Source: Ailanthus altissimus
Lineage: Eukaryota > Streptophyta > Magnoliopsida > Sapindales > Simaroubaceae
NCBI GenBank assembly: GCA_946807835.1
Contig: OX327684.1
Location: 12,982,501 to 13,046,500, forward strand
DNA: 64,000 nucleotides
Direction: 5' to 3'
Shown here: positions 22,799 to 39,214 of the stretch, in pieces
Layout: the number at the start of each line of letters is the position of its first letter
How positions within the stretch are numbered: position 1 is the first letter of the stretch
The notes under the pieces: generated by a model
What the model saw: only the letters and a program-made list of their open reading frames with translations
What the model was told of the DNA's origin: nothing
The model's database searches: none
Translations under genes and position numbers: made by a program

Positions 22799-24331
22799 GA
22801 AGTGGCAATTTTTGAGACACTATCACATTAATATGATATGAAATTAATGAATTTGGTTTAATTTAAGGCGATACGATTATTGAACGAGAGTACAAATATA
22901 TTATGATTAATAATTTTGTGAGTTCAAGTTTAAGGTCTTCTACATTCTAACTCATTTTTTTACGTGATATGTGCTGGTGGTATGTTGATTAATAATTAAA
23001 TATATTTATCTTATATTTGTCATACTTAAAAAAATATTTTGTTTTATTTAGATTATTTTTATTATAGTTTAAAATATTATTCATTGTATTAAAATTATAA
23101 TTAGTTAAAAATTAAGTAAATAGTATTATTATAAAAAATTAAAAAACGTATTGAAATATACTAATATATGTAAACAAATAGTATGAATACAACGCCATAT
23201 TAATAGTCGAGTCCAATTTAAAATTTTTGATGTAATTAATAAACGAATTAAATTTAGATTGATAATAATATTATTATACACATACTTAATAGGCATACCT
23301 AACCTTAAGCACAATCTAATAATAACTACATTTTTTTAATTAATACTGAGATAATTTAAATACTCATTCCCAAATATTGAATAAATAAATAAAGTGATAT
23401 TTCATTATATCGGTGTTGATGTAGTTTAAAAAAAAAAGAAAAGAAAAAACACTTGAAAAAGTTTGAATTCATGGGCGTCAAACAATTCGAAAGGCAATCA
23501 CGAAGAGTGTGTGATTGAACTTTGAAATAGTTCTTGGCTTCCATTGAAATATTTATATTTGGAGTTGCACTTATTATGAGAAATTTGACATTGAACCCTA
23601 AAGTTTTATAAAATTATGGCACAAGTCTCCTTGTTGTTGTAATCAAAAGTTTCTTAATTTTTTTTTATTTTTACACAAGGGTAGCTTGAGAGAGAAACTT
23701 CACTCGGAGCCAATTATATATCCAGCAGGGATCAGAAAAATAAAAGAAATTATATATATAAAAAAAATAGAAGGCGGGTTTCTCCAATACCAAAGAAGTC
23801 AAAGTTAATTGCTTTAACATTTTTTTTAATATAAATAAAAAGAAGTCCAATAGTATATATATATACACACACACAAAGAAACTATATTATTTAGTAAGAA
23901 AAGGATTGATGATTCGTGAGACAGCAGTATCACTATAATATATGTGGTTCCATGCTTTCAGCCGTTGATTAGTTACTCCTTCAATAAAGTCAACTGAATT
24001 AAGACGTAATTTTGTGATCCAACTTGGCAAGACATTCACTAGAAGTAGAAGAGTGACGGATTGATGGTGAAATAATTTGGCGAGTGCATTATTTAATCAA
24101 TTTGGGGCGAAATGGCGGAAAAATGAAAGTTCTATTTTGACCTTTAAATCGAGCCACTCTAAACACCATTAATAAATAAAATCGCTATAACCTATAGTGA
24201 TATGATCATTTTTTAATGCATTTTCTTTTTTATTATTAGTTTTTTAAAATTCTGATACAAGCATGATTCAAACTTTAAACTTTTCGTATTATATTAACAA
24301 ATTTTACTAATTTAACTGATGAGTTTAGACC

Positions 24332-24354
24332 AATATATATATATATATATATAT
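24332..24354. repeat. AT dinucleotide microsatellite
   Basis: About eleven AT units in an AT-rich intergenic stretch. A likely length-variable marker. Confidence 0.8.
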
Positions 24355-27300
24355 CACGTTCATCTCAGTTTCGGATAAATAAGAAAAATATAATAGATTT
24401 TTATTTTTTTTATATTTTCTCAAAACATTACACAAATTAAAACAATTATCTTTTTAATTTTGGTACTGGTGAAATTTAAATCTAAAATTATTAGCATTTT
24501 CCTTACAATTTTTGCAAGTTGAATCAATTAATATCCGCTTATATTTTTGGCTTTGTGTTTAATACACGAGAATAAGTTGATTTTGAACTTTTTTTTAATA
24601 TATTGATGTACGATAAAATTAATTGAGTATATTTTAAAAAAAAAGCCATAATAATTCATTAAAGAAAATAGCCATGAAAGCAACACATGGAAAGAAAGAA
24701 GAAGTGTAGAGAAAAGAAATAACAAAATCATGTGATGTAAGAAATTGAATTTACCATCTTGTCCATATCGTGAATTGAGATTCGTTTTAAAGTTGGTGGG
24801 TTGGTCTTAGAAGTCGGATTAAATTGAACTTCAATTGTGAAGCCCAATAATTATTATTTAAAGCCAATTAGTGGACTACCTCTAGCTCTGCTTGGCCCAA
24901 TATGCTATGCATCATTAAATTAGACTTGTTTGAAATTCTGCTTACTAGTTCGTTTCAACTTTCAAATTGAGAATTGAATTTGTAAACGTAATGAAACAAT
25001 ACATGTAATGGTAAATTAATAATGTATCTTCGTTTGTATGTGATCATTTAGCTTTTTCTTTCATTTTTTGGGCATTAGATCAAATGTTTTATTAATTTGT
25101 TTCCGTGTTAGGTGATCAATTAAAATGTCATAAATATGACAAAATTGAATTGACCAATCAATATGCTTCCTTGTACGATTTTTTTTTTAACATTAAAAAG
25201 TTTGAGTAATATATTTTAGCTTTTAGTTCGACCCCAATATTTAAAATTCTCGCATTATTTCACCATTTTAACATAAACAAACAAGAGATTGACAACATCC
25301 AATGGATGGGATCAAACATTCGTGCTATTAACAAAGCAAAGCCAAATGAACAAAATTGAAGGGAAAAAAAGAAGAAGAAAAAGATGTTTGAAATAAAAAT
25401 CTAAGCGTGAATGATGGACGTGAACTTGAACGTGGGGTTGGGGGGGTTTGGTGTGGGTGACGTTTTGGCCCATACCAATACCAAAGCCATCATTTTCAAG
25501 ATCTTTAACTTTGTGGAGTTATGAACATGGTAGGTCCTTCTTATAATCTTATCCTTTTGGTTTTTAGTTTGCTAGCTGTAGTGGGTGAGTAAGTGTAAGT
25601 GTAAGTGTAAGGCAATCCTCAATTTATGGCAAATATTTAGGTGTTGTATTGGACCTTCTTCCTCCTATCGTTAGAATTTTAGTCTTTGATCGCGGCAACT
25701 TCAAGGAATAAGCTAGCTTTTGGTAATACTTTGTTAAAAGTCAATGGTTTCACAATAATTCTCTTTTACACTCTTTTCTTTGACCTAATTAATTTTACTA
25801 TTATTAATGAGGATTTTTTTTTTGTTTATTTTTAACAAAAATGGGTTTATAAATAATACGTATGTATTTAATGTGCGAACAGATATGACGTGTTATTTTT
25901 AAAAAAATAAAATATGACATGTGTTTAGTTAATAATATATCTTATATTTTTCTTTCAAGTTTTACCATGTGTTTTGAGTCCATTTGTAATTGCAATACTT
26001 TTTAAAATATAAAGATTAACACGTACATTTACTTTTAAACTAGTGTTTAATTTACAAACCACTTCATATTTTGATTTCATTTCACAACGACTGTGGTTTA
26101 AAAATCACTTCACTTCAATTTCAAACATATTTTGAATTAACAATTTCAAACCACTCCTAATTTAGGCTTTATCCTTGATCTTACCAAAAGCAAGCTGAAA
26201 AGGACCTCGTTAAAGAAAAAGAAAAAGTCTCGTTGCCTTGAAATAAAATAACATTATGAATTATGATGTTGCCATGAATATAAAGACCTCAACTTTGAGT
26301 TTGGGGTGTTTTTCTTTTTTGTTTCCCGCTTGTTAAAGTGATATTTTTCTTTTCCATTTTTTTATTATATATATAATTTCCTCTTTTAGGGGCCCATACA
26401 GAGGCCTGCTTTTTCTTGTGGGCCTTGATGGTGGCTCAATTGATTCCCGAATTCTAATAGACATCTGATTGGAGCATTGTATACCGTTGGGCCCAAGTTA
26501 TGGTGCCGTCACCATCAAACTGCGAATCACTTCCCATATGATATACGGATGAAACGCTTCTCAATTCATTTTGAATTTAATTGTAAAAGGCTAATAGCTA
26601 TTACAATAAAAAGCGAAAAAAAAAACAGATTTTATTGAATTTGTATATTAAGACCGACTGGCATAAGATCTTCTCCTGAAAAATATCAATTTTTTTTTCT
26701 TTTTCCCTGGACACTAACAGTTTGGTTAAACATCTTAGAAATTCTATTTAATCAGAATTTTTATTAAACTATTAAAAAAACAAATATTGTAAAAGTCTTT
26801 TTTATAATTTAGGTAACAAATTAAAAAAAATAAAATGAATGACCATCATCCCAATAGGATGGTGGTAAGTGAACATTGGCTCAAAAAGGTTCAAATATCT
26901 CTATTTTTAATTTTTTGTTTATATGTTTATATACTGACTGAAAGATGTGAGTTGAGACCAGGAGACTGAGAAATCAAGAAATAAAAATGAATAGCTACCA
27001 CCGCTATAACAATAAGTGGTGGGTTAATTTTAGTTTTAAAGGTTTGAATTTCTTTCTCTTGTATTTAAATATATTTAATAAGAGAGGAGAGGAGGCTAGT
27101 TCTATCTTGAATTTAGATCTCAAACTATGTAGTAAGGCCGTCAATTTTACTTAGCAGTTAGCAGGACTACGCTGACATTAGTAAATTTGTGATTATAATT
27201 AAAAAAAAAATGAATGAATGTACTAAAAGGCACTGCGTGGAACCTTCAGGCTTCATACATCTAAAATAGGAATAAAATGAAAAGGAATATCCACCGTCAG

Positions 27301-27826
27301 ATTGTCCCATCACGGAAATCCAAATGGGCATGGCCCGCCCCTACACCAAACGTAGCCGTAGGCAATAGAGTAATACTACAATAAATAAAATTAAATCGTA
27401 CAAACTCACAATACATTACAAACTTATTTTAGCTGTCGCGTAAGCTTTGAATACATTAGCAGATTTGATTCTTTCATACACATTCAATTAATCATTTAAT
27501 TATTAATAAATCTTATCCCCTTGACCCATTCTTAAATTTGTTTATTAATAATTATTATTGAATTAAAAGTTGTTCTAATTTGTTTAGTTGCTTGTATATT
27601 GTGTATATACTTTTGGCCTTAGCTACCTATTGCAACAAACCCATGTGCGTCTGTTACCTGTTCGGTCAAATGCCTCAATGAGCAATCGCAAGAAAGTGAA
27701 TACAAAGAAGATTCAAAAGGCATTTATGTTTGATAAAATAATTGACCGAACAAACACAAAAAGGAATTGAAAACTTGCATGGAATTCAAGCTTTTCACAA
27801 CTCATCACAATCATTCATCTATCTTC

Positions 27827-27836
27827 TATATATAAA
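27827..27836 (+). promoter_or_regulatory. Probable TATA box of the SCPL27-like gene
   Basis: TATATATAAA lies 259 bp before the ATG at 28095. A start about 30 bp downstream would give a 5' leader of roughly 230 nt with no upstream ATG, consistent with direct translation from the first AUG. No transcript data are available to fix the start. Confidence 0.5.
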
Positions 27837-27886
27837 TGTCACTTACCTGTCACTCTTTGTCTCTGCTTTTAGTTAAATTATTTGAC

Positions 27887-28056
27887 AACCCAGATAAGTT
27901 TTGGGATCTGGGTTCTTGAGCTTAGCTTCATTTTTGTAATTCTTTTTTGTGTTTTGGTTTCAGTTTCTTGTTTTACGTCTCTGTAGATAAATTCATTAAA
28001 AACCTCAAATATTCTTTGCAAACCCAGATAAGTTTTAGGATTTGTGTTTCTGGGTT
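27887..28056 (+). repeat. Duplicated hairpin motif in the 5' leader of the SCPL27-like gene
   Basis: The 16-mer AACCCAGATAAGTTTT occurs twice, at 27887-27902 and 28021-28036. Each copy is followed by the complement of its first bases. AACCCAGAT pairs with ATCTGGGTT at 27906-27914 (9-bp stem, 10-nt loop). In the second copy AACCCAGA pairs with TCTGGGTT at 28049-28056 (8-bp stem, 20-nt loop). Both lie between the probable TATA box and the start codon, so the RNA leader could form two hairpins. Confidence 0.6.
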
Positions 28057-28091
28057 TTGATTCTTTTTGTTTATCTGAATTGATCACTTAA

Positions 28092-32108
<4,017 letters not shown>

Positions 32109-33104
32109 ACATATTTAATCCCGATTCATTAATTTCCGATGAATAAGTGAAGAACGATAGAATTGTTCATGTATAGTAACAATGCAAAGACATAAAAAGA
32201 GAAGCATTCTGCTCGAGTGCCTCTCCATTCTTGCCTCAAGTGGCACCATTTCTGAGCTTAGAATTTTACATTATATCTCTATATCATTTATTCTTTATAA
32301 GGCTGCAATAATTGAAATTGTAGAGCTATTGAAAATCGAATTTATTGTTGATGGCAGATTAGTCCATATCTGTATCAAATTTATTGTTTATAGACTGTTG
32401 AAGGCGTTGAGTGTAATTATTTCTTGATTCTAATTCAATTGGTAAACTTGTATGATTATACTTGGTCAAGTGATAGGGCACTTATGGGGAAACAAATGGG
32501 AGACTTTGTTAAGTTTTTCTCTCTCAAGCGACCCTTCCCACCACCGTAGCAAGCAAAAAGCTGCAGCTGCTGTTGCCACCACTGGAAAGGGGCTCTGCAC
32601 TCCTCTCCGGTGGATTCCCCCCTCCCTTATCCTCTTTTCTTTATTCCCTTTCTTTCCTTTCTTCTATTTCCCTTGTTTTTCTTTTTCCTTTTCTTTTTTC
32701 TTTGTTTAGTTCTCTAGCTTTTTTGATGATGGTGCTGACCATCAATAAAAGTTTGGTTCTCTGGTTTGGCAGCAACGCTCCAAGTTTCGGCGTGCCTCCT
32801 CTAAGCGGCCGCCACCACTATTCTTTGGCTTTGTGAGTTTGTCGCGAACCTGGCTGGTTTCATGTCAAGATCCAGCGTGTATTTGCTTAACTAAGCTTAG
32901 CACATTGTTTTGTCAAGTCTAGCTTTGACCGACTGCGATCCTGCTAATCTTTGTTGGTTTATGCTGCCATTTGCCTTTATCGTTCGATCAATCTAGCCTT
33001 AGCCATATACTTCGATCACTATTGACCTTGTTTATCAGTTTGTCAGTCTCCGGTCATTATTAGTTCCCATCTATTGGTGTTGACTGTGTTGGCTTGGTGG
33101 TTGT
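32109..33104. other. 3' flank of the SCPL27-like gene, then C/T-rich unidentified sequence
   Basis: After the stop there is no perfect AATAAA; GAATAAG near 32139 is a possible polyadenylation signal. From about 32500 to 33100 the sequence is richer in GC, with CCACCACCG, CTCTCCGGTGG and long C/T runs. It resembles the leader of a retroelement or a degraded gene exon. The frames at 32452-32709 and 32573-32836 are made of Ser, Phe and Leu low complexity. Copia integrase sequence starts immediately after. Confidence 0.4.
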
Positions 33105-34048
33105 TTGGTTGGTTTTAAGATTGGTCTAGAATCTTCATTATTTTTACAAAATTTCAAGGAGATATTTGTGGATCAAATTCATTTAGCAAGTGGACCTTTT
33201 TTTTCTTTCACTTTTTTATGATTTTGATTGATGTAACTGCATGGTAGTCATATATTTATTTACTGTCTACACGAATGTTGTATTTCTGTTAGATTATTAG
33301 CACAAATTATTAGATTGATGACACAATTCTCAAACTATTCTATTAAAACCATATGTTTAGATAATGTTAGTGAGTTTACATCTAAAACATTTGATGATTA
33401 TTGTACATCATTGAGAATAGATGCAGAACATCCTGTGCCATATATTCACACATAAAATAGATTAGTAGAATCCTTAATTAAACGACTCTAGGTAACTACC
33501 TTAATTTTATTGATGCACATACAATTACCAATTTTTGTATGGGGTTATGCCATTTTGTATGCTGCAACATTAATTCATTTTAGGTCTACTGCATATCATA
33601 AATATTCTCCATTATAACTTATACTTGGTTATTAACCTGATGTATCCCAATTGTGTATCTTTGATTGTGTTGTGTATGTACCTATAGCACCCTCACAAAG
33701 ATGATACCTCAACATCACTTGGGTATTTATGTTGGTTTTTACAGTAATTATAAGGTATCTTGAACCCCTGACGGGTGATTTATTTATTGTACAATTTGTG
33801 GATTGCTATTTTGATGAGACAATATTTTCATCGTTAAGGGAAAGAAAATTGCCTCTTAAAGTAAGACATGAACTTTCTTGAAAAATGACTACTATATCTC
33901 ATTTGGATCCTCGCAAAAATTACTGTAAAAATGAGGTGTAAAAGGTTGCTCACTTTCAAAGAATTGCAAATGAATTACTAACGAAAGAAAGGTTGTTCAC
34001 CTTCAAAGAATTGTTCATTTTCAAAGAATTGCAAATGACTACTAAGGT
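33105..34048 (+). pseudogene. Copia pol fragment A1 (integrase), truncated on the left
   Basis: Translation gives KIGLESSLFLQNFKEIF, then HLASGPF, then pieces matching a Ty1/copia integrase core such as IRL-type DN-GEFTSKTFDDYC and, after stops, an H-x-QN-L-ES-I-R motif region. The same family, starting at almost the same residue, is found at 59521-62530. At about 33925-34048 a short stretch (AAAGGTTGyTCAC, then TTCAAAGAATTG) is repeated two to three times. Then the sequence switches to a different Copia family. No LTR lies to its left. Confidence 0.7.
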
Positions 34049-35315
34049 TATCCAGCTGAGGTTAGGCCATACAAGCCTAATGGAAGAAAGTTGGACTCAA
34101 AAATAGTAAGCTGCTACTTTATTGGATACTCGGAGAGATCGAGAGGTTTCAATTTTTATGATCCCTCAAGTAGATCATTTTTTGAGATATAGAATGCTAA
34201 ATTTATTGAAGATGTTGAATATAGTGGGAGTGCCAAACTCAGGAACATTGTCTTTGAAGAGGAATATGTCACTATTCCTAATATTGTAATTGGTAATGAC
34301 CAGGTAATTGCGCATGTCATTTTGTAGAATGCAAATATAGATAATCAAGACGTTCCTGAGATACCTCTTGCTAATATTGAAGAACCTACTCTTGCTTATA
34401 TAGAGGAGCAACAACATCAATTGAAAGTGTCATTAATAAGATCCATTAGAGAAATGAGATCAACGATTTTGGATGATTATATCGTATATCTCCAAGAACA
34501 TGAGTTTGATATAGGATTGAAAGACGATCCAATGACTTTTAATCAAATCAAACAAAGTATAAACTCCTAAAAATGGATAGATGCCATGAAAGATAAGATG
34601 AAATCAATGCAAGACAATGACATTTGGGATCTTGTCGAATTACCTAAATAAGTAAAACTAATTAGTTGTAAATGAATTTTTAAAACCTAATAAAATTTGA
34701 AAAGACAATGTCGAAAGATATAAGGCATTTTTAGTTACAAAATGTTTTACTCAAAAGGAAGGCATTGATTATAAAGAGACTTTTTCTCTGATTTCATCGA
34801 AAGACTATTTCAGAATTATTATTGCATATGTAGCTCATTATAATTTAGAGCTATATTAGACGGACAGAAATAACATGTTTCTCAATGGCGATATTAAAGA
34901 AACTATATACATGTTGCAACCTGAGAACTTTGAATACAGAGATTCAAAAAATTTAGTGTGCAAATTAAAGAAGCCTATTTATGATTTAAAGTAAGCATTC
35001 CATCAGTGATATCAAAAATTTGATTAAGTGATTACTTCCTTTGGTTTTAAGGAAAATACTGTTGATCAATGCATTTATTACGAGATCAATAGGAGCAAGT
35101 TTATTCTTTTGGTCTTATATGTGAATGACATTTTACTAGTAAGTAGCGATATAGGTTTGTTGTATGAAACCAAGAGATTTCTTTCAAATAATTTTGAAAT
35201 GAAAGATCTTGGGGATGCATCTTTTGTGTTGGGCATATAAATTCTATAAGATTGTTCTTGTAGTATACTTAGCTTATCACAAAAGGCATATATCGATAAA
35301 GTGCTTAGTAAACTT
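34049..35315 (+). pseudogene. Copia pol fragment A2 (end of integrase and reverse transcriptase)
   Basis: The frames read PYKPNGRKLDSKIVSCYFIGYSE, shown here in parts: the KLDSK-x-VSCYFIGYS-RSRGF segment is a hallmark of Copia pol after integrase. Later come an MKDKMKSMQDND block, the YKARLV-like start of reverse transcriptase and, at 35028-35240, TVDQCIYYEI, LYVNDILL (YVDD box with Asp to Asn) and FEMKDLGDASFVLGI. The element breaks at 35315, where the Athila-like LTR begins, and resumes with RNase H near 51325. It is dead: many stops, and the catalytic YVDD is altered. Confidence 0.75.
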
Positions 35316-36405
35316 GTGATTGATGCTATAGTAGTTAAACGCAAGCGCACGCCATCGTATCAAGTAATATAGAATTTTAAGTCCAAGTATCGATCTTTCG
35401 TAGACTATTCAATCTATTTTTTTACTAACAAATTACTAAATTTATACCTACTTTACTTTTATCCAGGAAATTATAATATGAAATTTAACTAATTAACTTA
35501 AAACTTAACCTAGTTAGCAAATAAACAAAGGGTTAAACTCACAAATTGATAATAATCTAGGGTATAGGCTCATCCCCTAATATATCATTGAACTCATTAA
35601 CTTCTTAGTTAATCCTTTAATACCAATTATTGACTTAGACATTAATCTCATCACAAGTCTCTGTCGATGGTCGAGTGACTATATTACGCATTTTAACAAT
35701 CACCTATATGTCTATGGTAATCAAATCAAAATGTAATTCATTAAGATCAAGTCTAATTCATGTCATACATGTCATACATGCCATTTAAATGTATGACATG
35801 AATAACAACAAGAACATAATAATAAGAAAAGAGAAGAAAAGCTAATCAAGAAGATGCCTTGAGTTGCTTCTCTCTCAATCTTGACTTGAAGGTTAATTCT
35901 TAATATTGAAAATTGATTTCTTGGCTTTGATCTTTGATTTTGTATGTGATTTATTTCTCTACTTTTTTGCTTCTCTAAAATATGTGTTTTGGCTCTAAAA
36001 AGAGTGCTTTTATAGGTATAAGAAACCTAGGGTCGAAGGCCTTAGAATCCAAGTTGAAATAGGACTTTAGAGAGAGAACTTTTCATATGTCGCGTTGGCA
36101 CCAATGTATCAAGACCTAGAACAACGTTCTAGTGCGTGGCCAGCCAGGCGCTACGTTGTTGGGTAGTGTGCTCTGCGGTGCCCCATATTCTGCCATTAGG
36201 CACTGCAGCACTCAGCCTTAGGCACTTTTTAGTTCAACTTCTTCGTTTCTCATCCGATTCACCTCCTGTTTGTTTCTATTCATCACAGTTTTCGTCGTGC
36301 AGTTATTTATAATCGAAACACAATTAAATAGCCAAATATTTATGATTTAGAGCAAAATACGAAAGTTCAGCTTATTGATATACTAGTGTATGTATGCCCT
36401 TATCA
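35316..36405 (-). repeat. 3' LTR of the Athila-like element
   Basis: On the + strand it runs from TGATTGATGCTATAG to GCCCTTATCA. In the element's own direction it starts TGATAAGGGCA, the same start as S3 and S4. It keeps a dyad-rich section (about 36091-36215). It lacks a roughly 300-bp segment that is present in the other LTR at about 50765-51060. Confidence 0.75.
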
Positions 36406-36922
36406 AATACCCTTAAACTTAAGACTTTACTTGTCATCGATCAAAATAAAGACAAAAAATCACAACTTATTCTTGATTATATAAAAACTAAAACTGAAAT
36501 AAGCCTTGGTTAATCCAGATGATCATATTTAAAGTCTAAAAGGTTGTTAAATGACACAAGTATTTTTTAGAATGCAATAGATAACTTTTAACAATTCATC
36601 ATACCATTCATCAAGTCCTTCATTTTCCTTATGAGTGATAACTTGTGTGTGTACGCAATAAGTGAGTATTTAGTCAAATGAAACTCAAATTTACTCAATA
36701 CTTAAGATAGCACATAAAGATGATGTCTTGGCATAATTTCAATAATAACACTACCATAAAGCTTGCTTTTCATATTGTTCATTACTAATGTAGAAATACA
36801 CCAGTCTATGAATCTATTTAAGACTTAAATTAGCTTGTAATGTAAAGCTAAGGTCAAAGTGGAATATAAAAATATATAAATGAAGTTTAAATTACACTAT
36901 AAACACTTAACTTACTTAGAAT
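36406..36922 (-). other. Interior of the Athila-like element, 3' side
   Basis: Non-coding AT-rich interior between the polypurine-like tract next to the left LTR and the Copia insertion point. The 5-bp AGAAT ending at 36922 is one copy of the Copia target duplication. I see no coding frame. Confidence 0.55.
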
Positions 36923-37355
36923 TGTCGGAGATCTAATATACGTGGGTGTATACATGTGCAATTGTGTTTATTGCATAAAATATGTATCTCATACATATTT
37001 AATACATATTTAACACTGCGGAAGAATTAAATCATAAAATAAGCACAATAAATAATATATTAATCATATTAATATATTAGAAGGGTTGAGAAATCACCAT
37101 AATGTGTAACATTATACACATGTATCATCGGAGTTCACATGGAGACCAACTCGTTAGTAATTTTAGTCACCAACTCGGTGGGCTTGGCGAGCTAGGACAA
37201 TAGCCCTATATCCAGCACTGGGCTTAATTCTTAAACTCTTAAAATAGTCGGTTGTGTGTATTCTTCCATTTCTCTAAAAGAAAATGAAATGAAAATTGAA
37301 GCAATTCACAATTGCTTCTCTTGACACCTTAAAGAAAAATGAAATAATTTTATTT

Positions 37356-37554
37356 TGTGAGAAAGGGTGTGTGTCGGCAATGAAATGGAAGGAAATTGAA
37401 ATTGTTTCAATTTTCTTTGGGTGCGGAGAATCTTCTTCTTTTTCTTCTTCATTTTTCCTCTTTTATTTTTATTTTCTTCGTCTTCGCATCCAAAGAAAAT
37501 TGAAACAATTTCAATTTTCTTCCATTTCATTGCCGACACACACCCTTTCTCACA
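37356..37554. repeat. Inverted repeat, 74-bp arms, 51-bp spacer
   Basis: Arms 37356-37429 and 37481-37554 are reverse complements with about three mismatches. The spacer (37430-37480) is pyrimidine-rich. The other LTR of this element has only one arm (about 45687-45757), so the inverted copy was gained after insertion. Two overlapping open frames on opposite strands with the same protein words (CEKGCVSAMKW) are a by-product of this symmetry. Confidence 0.85.
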
Positions 37555-39046
37555 CAATTCACACACCAATATATATATATATCTTATATATTAAAATAAT
37601 AATATAATATATCATATAATATTAGAAATGACCACTTTTTAAGGAAATAATATTATTATAATAAAATAATAATATAAAATAGAAAAAAGATGACAACTAT
37701 ATTGCAATAATAATATAAAATAATAAGATATTTATGATTATTTAACAATTAAATAATCATTGTGTGAAATAACTATTTTACTCCTCATAAATAGTTATCA
37801 AGTCAACCCCTAGTGGGTCCTACCAAATCTCACACTCGAATAAATTCAACTGAGGGTCTATAATGCACCACGTATTATTATACAATTAGTAAATAATTTG
37901 TATTTAATACTTAAATACAGATACGCACGTATTTTCGTGATTATGCTAGATATTACTAGATTAAACAATTCAATTCGATACGCTGCCTTAGTGCACAACA
38001 AGTACACTCCATATCGCGGAACTCCCTAGGTCCACACCCGATTCGTCAAATGAAACTATTCCATGAGTCCGTGAACATTGCCTCACACACATGTCACGAA
38101 AATACAATCAGAGCGTTGACCATCTAAACTGCGTTTACAACGCATATGTATAGTTCTTTCGTCATGATATCCTAGATGTGCAGGGATATAGATTATCACC
38201 ATCAAATCCCCATGTGCTCATCCATGTCATATCTCCAGATTTGTATCTAACTGGACAATATGTGCAAACTCTTTTTTCATATTGTTCCACCTTAGCGGAA
38301 ACTCTTTCCCGGGATTAATGCTTGTGGCCACAAGACTTTCTGAGATACAGTCTCGAAGCATCTGAATATCTAACTCTTTATGGGAGTTAACGGATCCCAT
38401 ATCTATACACATCGGACTCCATAAGCATTAGATCATACCAGTGACACCCAACGGTCACACCATGAAAGGTATGTGACATACGTGGAACCAAAGTATGATG
38501 GATCACTTACAAGCCCACTGTGGCACTTATGTCAAAGGACCACGTATACTACTCAATTCGAGAGGACCCTCCGTTGATGGCTTACATAGGGTGTCTATCA
38601 GAGGCCCTCATGAGTCTAACCTATATCTAGTCCTAACTAGACACTCATATGTTAATATGATCTCCAAGCTCACGGCCGGCTAGGAATAACCATCTATACC
38701 CTATAGATACGACATATATTGATCTATATATAAAGGTATCCACCGATAGACTCGCATCGACAGAAATAGATTAGGGACAATATTTGAGAATATACTTGCA
38801 CAACTGACATTTCCTAGCACCTGATTGTAACTCTTACAACTATGCAGTTACTAGTATATTTTCGGATCTATATCCTATTACAGATAATGCTTCAACTCTT
38901 GGATGGACGTTGAGTATTATAACCAGCTAACAATTAGCTGTGCTAACATTTAGCATTTATATCTCTTAGTGTGGCTAACTATAAGCCCTTATCTAAACTC
39001 CTTTAGATCAAATCTAAACTTATTCAGATCATACAATATCTGTAAT

Positions 39047-39214
39047 GTTACATTGCATAATACCATATTAATAGGTATTAGCGATTTAATGGGAACGTAC
39101 ACTTGTATAAACTCACAATTATATGTACATGTTACATTGCATAATACCATATTAATAGGTATTAGCGATTTAATGAGAATGTACACTTATATAAATACAC
39201 AAGTATATGTACAT
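39047..39214. repeat. 84-bp tandem duplication in the Copia 3' LTR
   Basis: Copy one runs 39047-39130 and copy two 39131-39214. Both start GTTACATTGCATAATACC and contain TATTAGCGATTTAATG. The other LTR has a single copy (about 47236-47320), so the duplication followed insertion. Confidence 0.8.

Larger units (their letters stand above)
22216..27826. other. AT-rich intergenic sequence upstream of the SCPL27-like gene
   Basis: I see no gene. The only structured items are a 34-bp tandem pair (22731-22798), an (AT)n run (24332-24354) and short TA/CA runs near 23855-23875. A moderately GC-richer patch with GGGCCCATA and GGGCCCAAG words (about 26390-26500) resembles plant GGGCCCA promoter motifs but has no gene beside it. 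Confidence 0.4.

Noticed and set aside
32452..32836. Ser/Phe/Leu-rich frames downstream of the SCPL27-like gene
   Set aside because: They are C/T-run low complexity with no family similarity that I can see.
37296..37607. Two long overlapping frames on opposite strands with shared protein words
   Set aside because: They arise from the 74-bp inverted repeat in the Copia LTR. Any frame in one arm is mirrored in the other.
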